From an uncultured Marinoscillum sp. (lineage in GTDB: Bacteria; Bacteroidota; Bacteroidia; Cytophagales; MED-G16), in NCBI GenBank assembly GCA_902626505.1, contig CACOFQ010000003.1, positions 1-64,000 of the forward strand: a stretch of 64,000 nt of DNA, written 5' to 3'. Shown here one piece after another: positions 40,001 through 49,269 of the stretch; positions within the stretch are counted from its first letter, which is position 1; each line of letters opens with the position of its first letter. The position numbers and the translations under genes were made by a program. The notes under the pieces are model-generated. The model worked only from the letters and a program-made list of their open reading frames with translations. It was not told the DNA's origin and made no database searches.

Positions 40001-40154
40001 TAAACCCACTGATCAAATGTATGGCGTAAGAGATGAGCTTGTTAAATTGATTGATATAGAACTTCAAAGATGGAATGAAATCAAAGATTCTGAACTAGAT
40101 AAAATAAATACAATGATTTTAGAAAACAATATTCAATTAATAAGTATTAATTAA
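37038..40154 (+). CDS. BNR/sortilin (VPS10)-like beta-propeller exported protein, paralogue 2
   Basis: GGVWKTTNSGVTW, GFWKSDDAGETW, GIYKSTDGGESW, GLWKSTDGGDTW, GLFRSDDGGETW Asp-boxes; signal peptide. Confidence 0.85.
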   Translation: MKKIIAILIIITISLDVFPQRKQKKKNTSSNQISYEIPDIKWRSIGPYRGGRSATVTGSTNSKSTYYFGATGGGVWKTTNSGVTWKNISDGYFGGSIGAVTASESDPNTIYVGTGEKTVRGNVSPGYGGFWKSDDAGETWKKMNLNIDQVQVGRIAVHPKDPDIVLVAVMGNLFKNSNNRGIYKSTDGGESWKQVLFANERSGAVDISIDKNNPRIIYASTWNIRRTPYSLESGGEGSGLWKSTDGGDTWKNISDKPGLPKGLWGISGVSVSPVNSKKIFALIENQNGGLFRSDDGGETWKRVNDDRNLRQRAWYYTRVYADTQNENRVYVMNVSFWRSEDGGKSFERYRTPHGDHHDLWIDPKDNSRLIVGDDGGAQVSNDAALSWSTYMNQPTAQYYRVATDNSFPYNILVAQQDNSTQRVAHRVNSGGIGERDWEPSAGGESAHMAAKPDNPNIVYGGSYGGYLTRLDHSTGEQRTINVWPNNPMGHGVEDMKYRFQWNFPIFFSPHDNNKLYTTSNYFHVTKNEGQTWEVISPDLTRNEPEKQGPSGGPITKDNTAVEYYATIFAACESPYEEGLLWAASDDGMIHISKDAGGNWKDVTPPNAPKYLMWNSVEPDPFTKGGLYVAGTLYKNGDFKPYMYKTKDYGETWTKIINGIPNNFFTRVLRADPERKGLLYSGTESGVFISFDDGLSWNSFQINLPLVPITDMTIKNNNLIAATQGRSIWIIDDLTPLHQLNESNHTKDFHLFKPIDSYSMGFSSWGGSSATQGKNHHNGVEVFFNINNNLVDTEKNISLEFLDRNKNIIKKYSLNDKKSPLKLDGEKNSFVWNMRYDNAEGFDGLIMWAAGLTGPKAHPGEYYVKLTVGESSITESFKILKDERSSSSNEDLEEQFEFLIGIRDKVTEIHKTIKQIRSTRDQLNNLNGKLNEDHEQIRNSIKNIIERITNIEENLYQTKNKSGQDPLNFPIRLNNKLAHLSSVAGRGNYKPTDQMYGVRDELVKLIDIELQRWNEIKDSELDKINTMILENNIQLISIN

Positions 40155-40182
40155 ATTCGCCTTTTAATTAATACTTATTTTA

Positions 40183-41493
40183 ATGAGTAATATTGTAGCA
40201 ATTGTAGGACGTCCAAATGTTGGAAAATCAACTCTTTTCAATAGACTAGTAGAAAAAAGACAAGCAATTATTCATGACGAAAGTGGGGTAACACGAGATA
40301 GACATTATGGAATGTCTGATTGGAATGGTAAAAAATTCACAGTAATTGATACAGGTGGATATGTAGAGAACACAGAAGATATTTTTGAAAAAAAAATAAA
40401 AGATCAAGTTATTTTAGCACTTAATGAAGCAAATATTATTTTGTTTATGGTAGATTGTAAAAATGGCATTTCTACTCTAGATAATGATTTTGCACGAGTT
40501 ATTAGACGGATTAAAAAAGATATAATAATAGTAGCTAATAAAGCAGATAATTATGAATTAGAATTAAACTCAAATGAATTCTATGAACTAGGACTTAAGG
40601 AGTCAACAATAATTCCAATTTCTTCAATTAGCGGATCAGGAACTGGAGAATTACTTGACGTAATTGTCAATAAATTAGATGACAACATAAAAAAAAATGA
40701 TGACAACTTACCTAGAATTTCTATACTTGGTAGACCAAATGTTGGTAAATCATCATTTATAAATGCAATTTTAGGAGAAGAAAGAAATATTGTAACTGAT
40801 ATATCTGGAACTACTAGAGATTCTATTGATACTAAATATAATTTATTTAAAAAGGAATTTATTATAACTGATACTGCTGGAATAAGAAAAAAAGCTAAGG
40901 TTAAAGAAAATATTGAATTTTATTCTGTAATGAGATCTATTCAAGCTTTGGAGAATAGTGATATCTGTATAATTATGATTGATGCAGTTCAAGGGTTTGA
41001 AAGTCAGGATATGAATATTTTATCTTTAGCAGTAAAATATAAAAAGGGAATTATATTAATGATAAATAAATGGGATCTGATTAATAAGAATACTCATAGC
41101 ACTAAAGAATTTGAAGAAAAACTAAAAAATAAAATTAGCCCTCTAAACTATGCTCCAATAATTTTTACGTCAGTTTTAAATAAACAAAGAATTCATAAAG
41201 TTCTTGAATCTGCAATAAATGTATTTGAAAACCGATCTCAAAAAATAACTACCTCCCAACTTAATAATCAGATGCTTCCTGAAATTGAGAAGTATCCCCC
41301 ACCCGCAACCAAAGGAAAATATATAAAGATTAAGTATATAACTCAATTACCTACTAAAACTCCTACAATTGCATTCTTCTGTAATTTACCGCAATACATT
41401 AAAGAGCCCTATAAAAGGTATTTACTAAATAAACTTAGAACAAAATTTAAATTAGAAGGAGTTCCAGTCACTTTAGTATTTAGAAAAAAATGA
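40183..41493 (+). CDS. der: GTPase Der (EngA), double G domain
   Basis: IVGRPNVGKSTLFNRL...GVTRDRHYG and ILGRPNVGKSSFINAIL...GTTRDSID. Confidence 0.96.
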   Translation: MSNIVAIVGRPNVGKSTLFNRLVEKRQAIIHDESGVTRDRHYGMSDWNGKKFTVIDTGGYVENTEDIFEKKIKDQVILALNEANIILFMVDCKNGISTLDNDFARVIRRIKKDIIIVANKADNYELELNSNEFYELGLKESTIIPISSISGSGTGELLDVIVNKLDDNIKKNDDNLPRISILGRPNVGKSSFINAILGEERNIVTDISGTTRDSIDTKYNLFKKEFIITDTAGIRKKAKVKENIEFYSVMRSIQALENSDICIIMIDAVQGFESQDMNILSLAVKYKKGIILMINKWDLINKNTHSTKEFEEKLKNKISPLNYAPIIFTSVLNKQRIHKVLESAINVFENRSQKITTSQLNNQMLPEIEKYPPPATKGKYIKIKYITQLPTKTPTIAFFCNLPQYIKEPYKRYLLNKLRTKFKLEGVPVTLVFRKK

Positions 41494-41531
41494 AATACCT
41501 CTTATTGCAATAAATTAAAACATTTTAATAC

Positions 41532-41539
41532 TAATTTTG
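41532..41539 (+). promoter_or_regulatory. Candidate -7 box TAATTTTG immediately upstream of leuS
   Basis: Perfect TAnnTTTG, 4 nt before ATG at 41544. Confidence 0.4.
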
Positions 41540-41543
41540 TAAT

Positions 41544-44240
41544 ATGTCAAAGTCAATTTACAATTTTTCAGAAATAGAAAAAAAATGGCAAGATAATTGG
41601 GCATCTAAAAAAATATTTAAGTCTGAAATTAACGATAAACCAAAATATTATGTAATGGATATGTTTCCCTATCCATCAGGATCTGGACTCCATGTTGGTC
41701 ATCCTTTAGGGTATATTGCCTCTGATATAATTTCTAGATATAAAAGACTTGAGGGTTTTAATGTTCTTCATCCTATGGGATTCGATTCTTTCGGCCTTCC
41801 TGCAGAACAATATGCTATAAAAACTGGTCAGCACCCAAAAAAAACTACAGAAGAAAATATCAAAAGGTTTAAGGAACAATTAAATACTCTTGGTCTTTCA
41901 TTTGATTGGGACAGAGAGGTGAAGACTAGTGATAGTGAATACTATAAGTGGACTCAATGGATATTTTTAAAACTTTATAATAGCTACTTTGATACTGATA
42001 AAAATAAAGCTTGTGATATTAGTAGATTAAAAATACCATCTAACCTAGATGAAGATGAAAAAAATAATTTTATTGACTCAAGAAGATTAGCATATATTGA
42101 TGAGGTCGATGTTAATTGGTGTGAGGAATTAGGAACTGTACTTTCTAATGAAGAGGTAATTGGCGGAGTAAGTGAAAGAGGTGGTTTTCCTGTAATAAGA
42201 AAACCCATGAAACAATGGGTAATGAGAATTACTGATTATTCAGAAAGATTACTGGAAGATTTAGATTCTCTTGACTGGCCAGAATCTATTAAAATATCTC
42301 AAAAAAATTGGATTGGAAAATCAGAAGGTGCTGAAATTAATTTTAATGTAAATAATAACGATAGCATAAAAGTATTTACTACAAGACCCGATACAATTTT
42401 TGGAGCTACTTATCTGGTTTTAGCTCCAGAACATCCACTTATAAATAAAATAACCACAGAAAACTATAAAGATGAAGTAGAAAAATATGTCTATTTAGCT
42501 TCCACAAAAAGTGAACTTGAAAGACAAGAAAACGAAAAAAATAAAACTGGTGTTTTTACTGGTGCCTTTGCATTAAATCCAATTTCAAATGAAAAAGTAC
42601 CAATATGGACATCTGATTATGTGTTGTCTAGTTATGGAACAGGAGCAATAATGGCAGTTCCTGCACATGATGAAAGGGATCATGAGTTTGCTAAAAAATT
42701 TGATTTAAAAATAACTCAAGTTATTGATCATGATACTAATGAAAAATGCTTTACTGGAAATGGAAAAATAATTAATTCTAGAGAATTCGATGGTAAATCA
42801 AATATTGAATTTAAGAAGATAGTAATTAAATTACTTGAAGATAAAAATCAAGGAGAAAGAACAGTTAATTATAAATTAAGAGACTGGATATTCACAAGAC
42901 AAAGATATTGGGGTGAACCTATTCCAATTTTACATAAAGGAAATCAAAGATTTTCTGTTGATGAATCTGATCTTCCTGTAGTTCTTCCAGAAGTTGAAAG
43001 TTATTTACCAACTGACGACGGATCATCACCACTTGCAAGAAATAAAGATTGGAAAGAAGTTAAAATAGACGGTAAAATTTACTCAAGAGAAACTAATACA
43101 ATGCCTCAATGGGCAGGGTCATGTTGGTATTACCTTAGGTATCTTGACCCTAATAATAAAGCGAAATTTGCTGATTATAAAAAAATTAAATACTGGATGC
43201 CAGTTGACTTATACATAGGAGGAGCTGAACATGCAGTTTTACATTTACTTTACTCAAGATTTTGGCATAAAGTATTATATGACTTGGGATATGTAAATAC
43301 TCCTGAACCTTTTAAAAAACTTGTTAATCAAGGAATGATCTTAGGTAGATCAAATTTTATTTATAGAATAAAAGGAACTAATAAGTATGTATCATACAAT
43401 TTAAAAGATAAATATGAATATACTAAAATCCATGTCGACGTTAATCTTGTTCATAATGACAAATTAAATATTGATACTTTTAAAAAATCATCAAATGAAT
43501 ATAAAGATGCTGAATTTATCTTAGAAAAAAAGGAATATATATGTGGCTTTGAAACAGAAAAGATGTCAAAATCCAAAAGTAATGTTGTAAATCCAGATAG
43601 CATCATTTCTAAATTTGGTGCTGACACACTTAGAATGTATGAAATGTTTTTAGGGCCAATTGAACAATCTAAACCATGGAATACTAATGGAATAGAAGGA
43701 GTTTATAAGTTTTTAAATAGATTTTGGTCATTATTTTATAATAATAATTTATTAAATATATCAAATGAAAAACCTTCAAAAGAGGAATTTAAAATACTTC
43801 ACACTGCAATTAAAAAGATTAAAGAAGATATTGAGAGATTATCATTAAATACATGTATTAGTCAATTAATGATAACTGTGAATAGTTTAAGTAAAATAAA
43901 TTGTAATAAAAGAGAAATTATTGAGCCTTTAACTATTATCATTTCCCCATTTGCACCTCATATTTGTGAGGAACTGTGGAGTAAATTAGATAATAAAGAG
44001 AGTATTTCATTTGCGAAATATCCCAATTTCAATAAAGATTACTTAATAGAAAATGAATATGAATATCCAATAATGATTAACGGAAAATTAAGAGCTAAAC
44101 AATTATTTAGCTTAGATCTTCCTAAATCAGAAATAGAGAAAAATGTTTTAGAAATTGAAAATGTAAAGAAATGGGTCAGTAAAACTGATATAAAGAAAAT
44201 TATAATTGTTCCAAATAAAATTATAAATATCGTTTCTTAA
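41544..44240 (+). CDS. leuS: Leucyl-tRNA synthetase
   Basis: MFPYPSGSGLHVGHPLGY; HPMGFDSFGLPAEQYAI; KMSKSKSNVVNPD. Confidence 0.97.
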   Translation: MSKSIYNFSEIEKKWQDNWASKKIFKSEINDKPKYYVMDMFPYPSGSGLHVGHPLGYIASDIISRYKRLEGFNVLHPMGFDSFGLPAEQYAIKTGQHPKKTTEENIKRFKEQLNTLGLSFDWDREVKTSDSEYYKWTQWIFLKLYNSYFDTDKNKACDISRLKIPSNLDEDEKNNFIDSRRLAYIDEVDVNWCEELGTVLSNEEVIGGVSERGGFPVIRKPMKQWVMRITDYSERLLEDLDSLDWPESIKISQKNWIGKSEGAEINFNVNNNDSIKVFTTRPDTIFGATYLVLAPEHPLINKITTENYKDEVEKYVYLASTKSELERQENEKNKTGVFTGAFALNPISNEKVPIWTSDYVLSSYGTGAIMAVPAHDERDHEFAKKFDLKITQVIDHDTNEKCFTGNGKIINSREFDGKSNIEFKKIVIKLLEDKNQGERTVNYKLRDWIFTRQRYWGEPIPILHKGNQRFSVDESDLPVVLPEVESYLPTDDGSSPLARNKDWKEVKIDGKIYSRETNTMPQWAGSCWYYLRYLDPNNKAKFADYKKIKYWMPVDLYIGGAEHAVLHLLYSRFWHKVLYDLGYVNTPEPFKKLVNQGMILGRSNFIYRIKGTNKYVSYNLKDKYEYTKIHVDVNLVHNDKLNIDTFKKSSNEYKDAEFILEKKEYICGFETEKMSKSKSNVVNPDSIISKFGADTLRMYEMFLGPIEQSKPWNTNGIEGVYKFLNRFWSLFYNNNLLNISNEKPSKEEFKILHTAIKKIKEDIERLSLNTCISQLMITVNSLSKINCNKREIIEPLTIIISPFAPHICEELWSKLDNKESISFAKYPNFNKDYLIENEYEYPIMINGKLRAKQLFSLDLPKSEIEKNVLEIENVKKWVSKTDIKKIIIVPNKIINIVS

Positions 44241-44899
44241 CTATTTTTTAGGCTATCTATTAATTCGAGTTTTAATTTATCTATCCATATTTTATACATT
44301 TTTTTAGATGGATGTAATTTATCTTCTGCAAGTAAGGATGTATCATTTTCTGCTTTTCTAGAAATTTCAGTAATATCAAAATACATAACATTGTATTTTT
44401 CAGCCATTATCTTATTAATATTATTATAAGAATTTATTTCTCTATAGATTCTTTCTTGTCCTTTTACTTTCCCAAAAGGTGTCACCCCATAGTCAGGAAT
44501 GGATAATACAAATACATTTTTTTTATCTTTAGAATAATCTATAGCTCTAATTAGTAGATTTTCAAATTCCATTACATATTTATCAATTTGATATCCCCTA
44601 AACTGGTTATTGACTCCAATTAATAAAGAAACAACATCAAATTTATCAAGCTGTAAATTATTTAATGTATCGATAAGCTCATCGGTAGTCCAGCCTGTTT
44701 TTGCAATAACAGTAACAGAATCAATTAAAAAAATTTGATTAACTATTTGATTTGGGTAATTATCTTCAAATTCAATTCCTTCACCAATTGTATATGAATC
44801 TCCTAGAGCTAAATATCTTAGATTATATTGATTTATTTCTTTTTCTTTGTAACAAGAGAATAAAATAAATATACACAGAGGTATTAAAAAATATTTCAA
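44237..44899 (-). CDS. SGNH/GDSL-family esterase lipoprotein
   Basis: Lipobox FILFSC; LALGDSYTIGEG; LIGVNNQ; DKLHPSKKMY. Confidence 0.8.
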   Translation of the reverse strand: MKYFLIPLCIFILFSCYKEKEINQYNLRYLALGDSYTIGEGIEFEDNYPNQIVNQIFLIDSVTVIAKTGWTTDELIDTLNNLQLDKFDVVSLLIGVNNQFRGYQIDKYVMEFENLLIRAIDYSKDKKNVFVLSIPDYGVTPFGKVKGQERIYREINSYNNINKIMAEKYNVMYFDITEISRKAENDTSLLAEDKLHPSKKMYKIWIDKLKLELIDSLKNS

Positions 44900-45084
44900 A
44901 TCAATCTTCTTAAAACTACAACTATTACTCCAATAAGAAACATTATAATTGATATCTTATTTACAGTGTGCATAGCTTTCAAACTAAAATTAGCTTTAGA
45001 ATTTGATTTTTTTTTTCTGAAGAAATATGTTAAAACTTCAGAAAAATCAAAATAGTATGATATTTTTTTTTGTTTTTTATTCAT
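44896..45084 (-). CDS. Conserved small membrane protein (resembles DUF6728)
   Basis: 62 aa; FSEVLTYFFRKKKSNSKANFSLKAMHTVNKISIIMFLIG; ATGA overlap with downstream gene. Confidence 0.6.
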   Translation of the reverse strand: MNKKQKKISYYFDFSEVLTYFFRKKKSNSKANFSLKAMHTVNKISIIMFLIGVIVVVLRRLI

Positions 45085-45093
45085 TATAAAATA

Positions 45094-47016
45094 TTAAGGT
45101 TCTATCCAATTTCCATCTTCTTTAATTAAATTTACTAGTTCATCAACTCCATACTTAAAATTAATTCCTCTTTTAACTACGTCTTGACCCCTATATAAGG
45201 TTATCTTATCTTTTCCTGAGCCAACATATCCATAGTCAGAATCAGCCATTTCTCCAGGCCCATTAACGATACAACCCATTATCCCAATTTTTAATCCTTT
45301 TAAATGATCTGTCCTTTCTCTTATCATAGCAGTAGTCTCCTGCAAATCAAATAAAGTTCTACCACAAGATGGACAAGAAATAAAGTCAGTTGAAGTAACT
45401 CTTACCCTTGCAGCTTGAAGAATTTTAAAGGATAAACTATTTATTTTTTTTATCTCTTTATTATTAGAAGACTGATTACCTATAAAGATTCCATCTCCAT
45501 AACCCTGAATAAATAAACTTCCAATATCTGTTGATGAATGAATAATAAACTTATCTGAATAGCTAAGATCATAATTTTTAGATAATATAACTGGGTTTTT
45601 TATTTTATGATTTTTCATAAAAAAGGCTCTAATATCCGGCATATAATGTTCATTATTAGTAGTTAAAATCAATACAAAATTTTCAGGTATTTGAATATTT
45701 TTAACTGATTCTAAGTCAGATGAATTAATAATTAAAAAATTAATTTTATCTGAAACTAAATTTAAATCAATACTACTAAATTCATTTAGTGATAATAAAG
45801 GGTAATAATTTTTATTACTTTTTTCTTTAATCCAGGTAGTATAGTTTAAAATTAATTTATAGTTCACTTCTTTGTGATCTATACAATCTCCAACATAAAT
45901 ATAATCAGGTGATGTATCTGATCTTTCCCATTTTTTAGATTTAGGATCATATGTAATACCAAGATTTTCTAGTTCAACATTATTTATTTTTTCTAAGTTT
46001 GAAAGATTAGAAATAACAATAGGAAAATTATCTCCTCCAATATCTAACAATTCATCTGATTCCCTTTTCTCATATTTAAATGGAGAAAAATTAATATTGC
46101 TAGGAGGTTTAATCTTTAAATGATTATTCCGATTGAGGTATCTATCAACCAAAACTTTTGCTACTGGTGATTCAAACTCTGGTTCTTCAGTTAATGATAC
46201 CCTAATTGTATCTCCAATTCCATCATCTAAAAGAGTTCCGATACCTATTGCAGACTTGATTCTACCATCTTCCCCTTCTCCTGCTTCAGTAACACCCAAA
46301 TGTAGAGGGTAATCTTTCAAATTTGAATTATTTAGTTTCTCAACTAAAAGCCTATACGCATGAACCATTACTAATGGATTGCTAGCTTTCATAGATAAAA
46401 CTATATTATAATAGTTATGATCCTCACATATTCTCAAGTATTCTAATGCAGATTCTACCATTCCTAATGGTGTATCACCAAACCTACTCATTATTCTATC
46501 TGATAATGATCCATGATTAGTACCAATTCTCATTGCTGTACCATTTTGTTTACAAATTTTAATTAATGGGGATACCCTATCATAAATTCTTTCTATTTCA
46601 TCATTATAAGAAATATCATCATATTCTATTTTCTGAAATTTTTTCTTATCAGCATAATTACCTGGGTTTATTCTAACTTTCTCAACTATCTCAGCAGCAA
46701 TTTCTGCTGCACTAGGAGTAAAATGAATATCAGCAACAAGAGGTACATTATAACCTTTTTTATTTAGCTCATTTTTGATGTTCTTTAAGTTTTTAGCGTC
46801 ATTAATGCTTGGGGCTGTTACTCTAACTAATTCACAACCTGTATTTATCATTCTTATAGCCTGATTAACAGTAGAATTTGTATCCATAGTATCAGTAGTA
46901 GTCATAGACTGAATCCTGATTGGATTATCGCCTCCAATTGCAGTATTTCCAATTGAAACTGAAATAGACTTCCTCCTATTGTATGAAAATAAATTGTTTT
47001 TGAAATAATCTCTCAA
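45094..47016 (-). CDS. ispG: 4-hydroxy-3-methylbut-2-enyl diphosphate synthase, long (insert-containing) form
   Basis: IGGDNPIRIQSMTTTDTMDT; VADIHFTPSAA; 4Fe-4S ligands SCPSCGRTL...GIMGCIVNGPGEM. Confidence 0.95.
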   Translation of the reverse strand: MRDYFKNNLFSYNRRKSISVSIGNTAIGGDNPIRIQSMTTTDTMDTNSTVNQAIRMINTGCELVRVTAPSINDAKNLKNIKNELNKKGYNVPLVADIHFTPSAAEIAAEIVEKVRINPGNYADKKKFQKIEYDDISYNDEIERIYDRVSPLIKICKQNGTAMRIGTNHGSLSDRIMSRFGDTPLGMVESALEYLRICEDHNYYNIVLSMKASNPLVMVHAYRLLVEKLNNSNLKDYPLHLGVTEAGEGEDGRIKSAIGIGTLLDDGIGDTIRVSLTEEPEFESPVAKVLVDRYLNRNNHLKIKPPSNINFSPFKYEKRESDELLDIGGDNFPIVISNLSNLEKINNVELENLGITYDPKSKKWERSDTSPDYIYVGDCIDHKEVNYKLILNYTTWIKEKSNKNYYPLLSLNEFSSIDLNLVSDKINFLIINSSDLESVKNIQIPENFVLILTTNNEHYMPDIRAFFMKNHKIKNPVILSKNYDLSYSDKFIIHSSTDIGSLFIQGYGDGIFIGNQSSNNKEIKKINSLSFKILQAARVRVTSTDFISCPSCGRTLFDLQETTAMIRERTDHLKGLKIGIMGCIVNGPGEMADSDYGYVGSGKDKITLYRGQDVVKRGINFKYGVDELVNLIKEDGNWIEP

Positions 47017-47025
47017 CTCTTCTAT

Positions 47026-47733
47026 TTAAATATCTCCTAGTTGTGGTCTGATAATAATTTCTTCAATTGTTGCACCTTTAGATGTTCTATAAGAAGAATA
47101 TATTGAATTAGAAACATCATCTGGATTTATGAAACGTTCATCAGGTAATATTGTTCCGTCCCAACTTCCTGTCCTAACAGCACCAGGTAATACAGAGGTT
47201 ACTTTTACGTTATATTCCTTTAGTTCCTCTCTTAAACACTGACTCATACCATAGAGAGCAAATTTTGATATACAATAAGATCCCCCATTTGCATATGCTA
47301 CTTTACTAGCTATTGAACACATATTAAAAATATGTCCTTGCTTCTTTTTTGTCATCATACTTACCAATCCCTTAGTTACCCAATAATTAGAAAAAAGATT
47401 AATATTGATCATATTTTCTAAAGCAGTATCTTCCTCGTCAATTAATTTTCCAGGCACAAATGTTCCAACATTATTAACAAGAACATCAATTTTATTAGTA
47501 TTTTTTTTAATGAAATCAATAAATTTTAAACTACCTTCTTTCGTAGATAGATCACATTTTAAAGTATTAACCTTAATATTTGAATTAATTGAATTAATGT
47601 CAGATTGTAATTTTATTAGTTCATTCTTATTTCTAGAACATGTATAAATATCAAAATTATTTTCAGCAAACTTTATAGCTATTGAACGTCCAATCCCCTT
47701 TGATCCTCCAGTTATTATTATAGTTTTATTCAT
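47026..47733 (-). CDS. Short-chain dehydrogenase/reductase
   Basis: ITGGSKGIGRSIA; NNVGTFVPG; YCISKFALYG. Confidence 0.88.
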   Translation of the reverse strand: MNKTIIITGGSKGIGRSIAIKFAENNFDIYTCSRNKNELIKLQSDINSINSNIKVNTLKCDLSTKEGSLKFIDFIKKNTNKIDVLVNNVGTFVPGKLIDEEDTALENMININLFSNYWVTKGLVSMMTKKKQGHIFNMCSIASKVAYANGGSYCISKFALYGMSQCLREELKEYNVKVTSVLPGAVRTGSWDGTILPDERFINPDDVSNSIYSSYRTSKGATIEEIIIRPQLGDI

Positions 47734-47757
47734 AAGACTAAAATGATATATTTAATT

Positions 47758-47769
47758 TACAAATTTGTA
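47758..47769. promoter_or_regulatory. 12-bp perfect palindrome TACAAATTTGTA in the SDR/mlaE divergent intergenic region
   Basis: Self-complementary; centred in the 65-bp divergent spacer. Confidence 0.3.
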
Positions 47770-47798
47770 TGTATATTAATGAATAAATAGATTATTAA

Positions 47799-48527
47799 TT
47801 GAAAAATTTTGGAAAATACATATTGTTTTTAATTTCATTATTTGAAAGAAGAGAAAAATTAAAAACATATTTTAGTCTAACAATAAATGAATGTATTAAA
47901 ATTGGTTATGATAGTCTATTTATTGTCTCTATTGTATCAATATTCATGGGTGCTGTTACAACTATTCAAACAGCATTTAATCTTGTAGGTCCTTTAATAC
48001 CAGATTATGTAATCTCCTTGGTTGTTAGAGACATGACTCTTCTCGAGTTGTCACCAACTATAATAGCAATTGTTTTTGCTGGTAAAGTTGGGTCAAATAT
48101 TGCAGGGGAACTCGGTACAATGAGAATAACGGAGCAGATTGACGCACTTGAAGTAATGGGTGTAAATTCTAGTTCATATTTAGTACTTCCAAAAATAATT
48201 GCAGCATTACTAATGTTTCCAATACTAGTAGTAATTTCAGCAACCCTGGCAATATTTGGAGGATATACTGCAGGAGTATTTACTGATGTAATTACAGGAC
48301 AAGAATATATATATGGATTAAGATATGAATTTAATCCATTTAATATACCATTTGCATTAATCAAGTCTTATGTATTTGCATTCATAGTTGCATCTATATC
48401 TTCATTTCAAGGATATTATACTTCAGGTGGAGCATTAGAAGTTGGGAAATCAAGTACAAATGCTGTTACGAATAGTTGTATTGCAATATTAGTAGCAGAT
48501 TATATTTTAGCCCAAATTTTATTATGA
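47799..48527 (+). CDS. mlaE: MlaE-family ABC transporter permease (TTG start)
   Basis: FMGAVTTIQTAFNLV; ELSPTIIAIVFAGKVGSNIAGELGTMRITEQIDALEVMGVNS. Confidence 0.9.
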   Translation: MKNFGKYILFLISLFERREKLKTYFSLTINECIKIGYDSLFIVSIVSIFMGAVTTIQTAFNLVGPLIPDYVISLVVRDMTLLELSPTIIAIVFAGKVGSNIAGELGTMRITEQIDALEVMGVNSSSYLVLPKIIAALLMFPILVVISATLAIFGGYTAGVFTDVITGQEYIYGLRYEFNPFNIPFALIKSYVFAFIVASISSFQGYYTSGGALEVGKSSTNAVTNSCIAILVADYILAQILL

Positions 48528-49267
48528 TAGAAATAAAAAATATTACTAAATCCTTTAAAGACAAAAAAGTTCTTCATGGAATTAGCGGAAAATTTGAAAA
48601 AGGAAAAACTAATTTAATTATTGGAGCTAGCGGTACTGGAAAAAGTGTTTTATTAAAATGTCTTGTTGGATTGTTATCTCCTGATAAAGGAAAAGTTCTA
48701 TTTGATGGAAGAAATTTTACGGAATCCGATAAGAAAATAACAACCCAAATACGAAGAGAAATAGGAATGCTATTTCAAGGAAGTGCATTATTTGATTCAA
48801 AAAATGTAGAAGAAAATATTAAGTTTCCTTTAGATATTCTTACTGAAATTTCTGAAAAAGAAAAAATTGAAAAAGTTAATCATTGTCTTAACCTTGTTGG
48901 ATTAGATAAGGTTAATCAAAAAATGCCATCTGAATTAAGTGGAGGAATGAAAAAAAGAGTTGGTATAGCCAGAGCAATAGTAAATGACTCAAAATATTTA
49001 TTCTGTGATGAACCAAATTCAGGACTTGATCCATTGACAGCTATTAAAATAGATGATCTTATTTTAGAATTGACCCAAAAACTAAAAACAACTACAATTG
49101 TTGTAACTCACGACATGAACTCTGTTATAGAGATAGGAGAATATATTATGTTTTTACATAATGGAAAAAAACTTTGGGAAGGCGATAATAAAAAGATTCT
49201 AAAAACTAAAATAAAAGAACTTAATAGTTTTATTTTTTCTAATAAACTTATGAAAAAAATAAAGTAG
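48524..49267 (+). CDS. mlaF: MlaF-family ABC transporter ATPase
   Basis: IIGASGTGKSVLLKCLVGLL; LSGGMKKRVGIARAI; FCDEPNSGLDP; start set at ATG 48524 overlapping mlaE stop. Confidence 0.92.
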   Translation: MIEIKNITKSFKDKKVLHGISGKFEKGKTNLIIGASGTGKSVLLKCLVGLLSPDKGKVLFDGRNFTESDKKITTQIRREIGMLFQGSALFDSKNVEENIKFPLDILTEISEKEKIEKVNHCLNLVGLDKVNQKMPSELSGGMKKRVGIARAIVNDSKYLFCDEPNSGLDPLTAIKIDDLILELTQKLKTTTIVVTHDMNSVIEIGEYIMFLHNGKKLWEGDNKKILKTKIKELNSFIFSNKLMKKIK

Positions 49268-49269
49268 TC

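Noticed and set aside
45094-47016. Unusually long IspG as a fusion novelty
   Set aside because: The insert-containing ~600+ aa form is known in Bacteroidota; Fe-S ligands are normal.
48005-48364. 119-aa minus-strand ORF antisense to mlaE
   Set aside because: mlaE coding is clear; antisense ORF is a composition by-product.
48476-48523. Upstream extension of mlaF into mlaE
   Set aside because: Alternative frame of mlaE; ATG at 48524 overlaps the mlaE stop in normal translational coupling.
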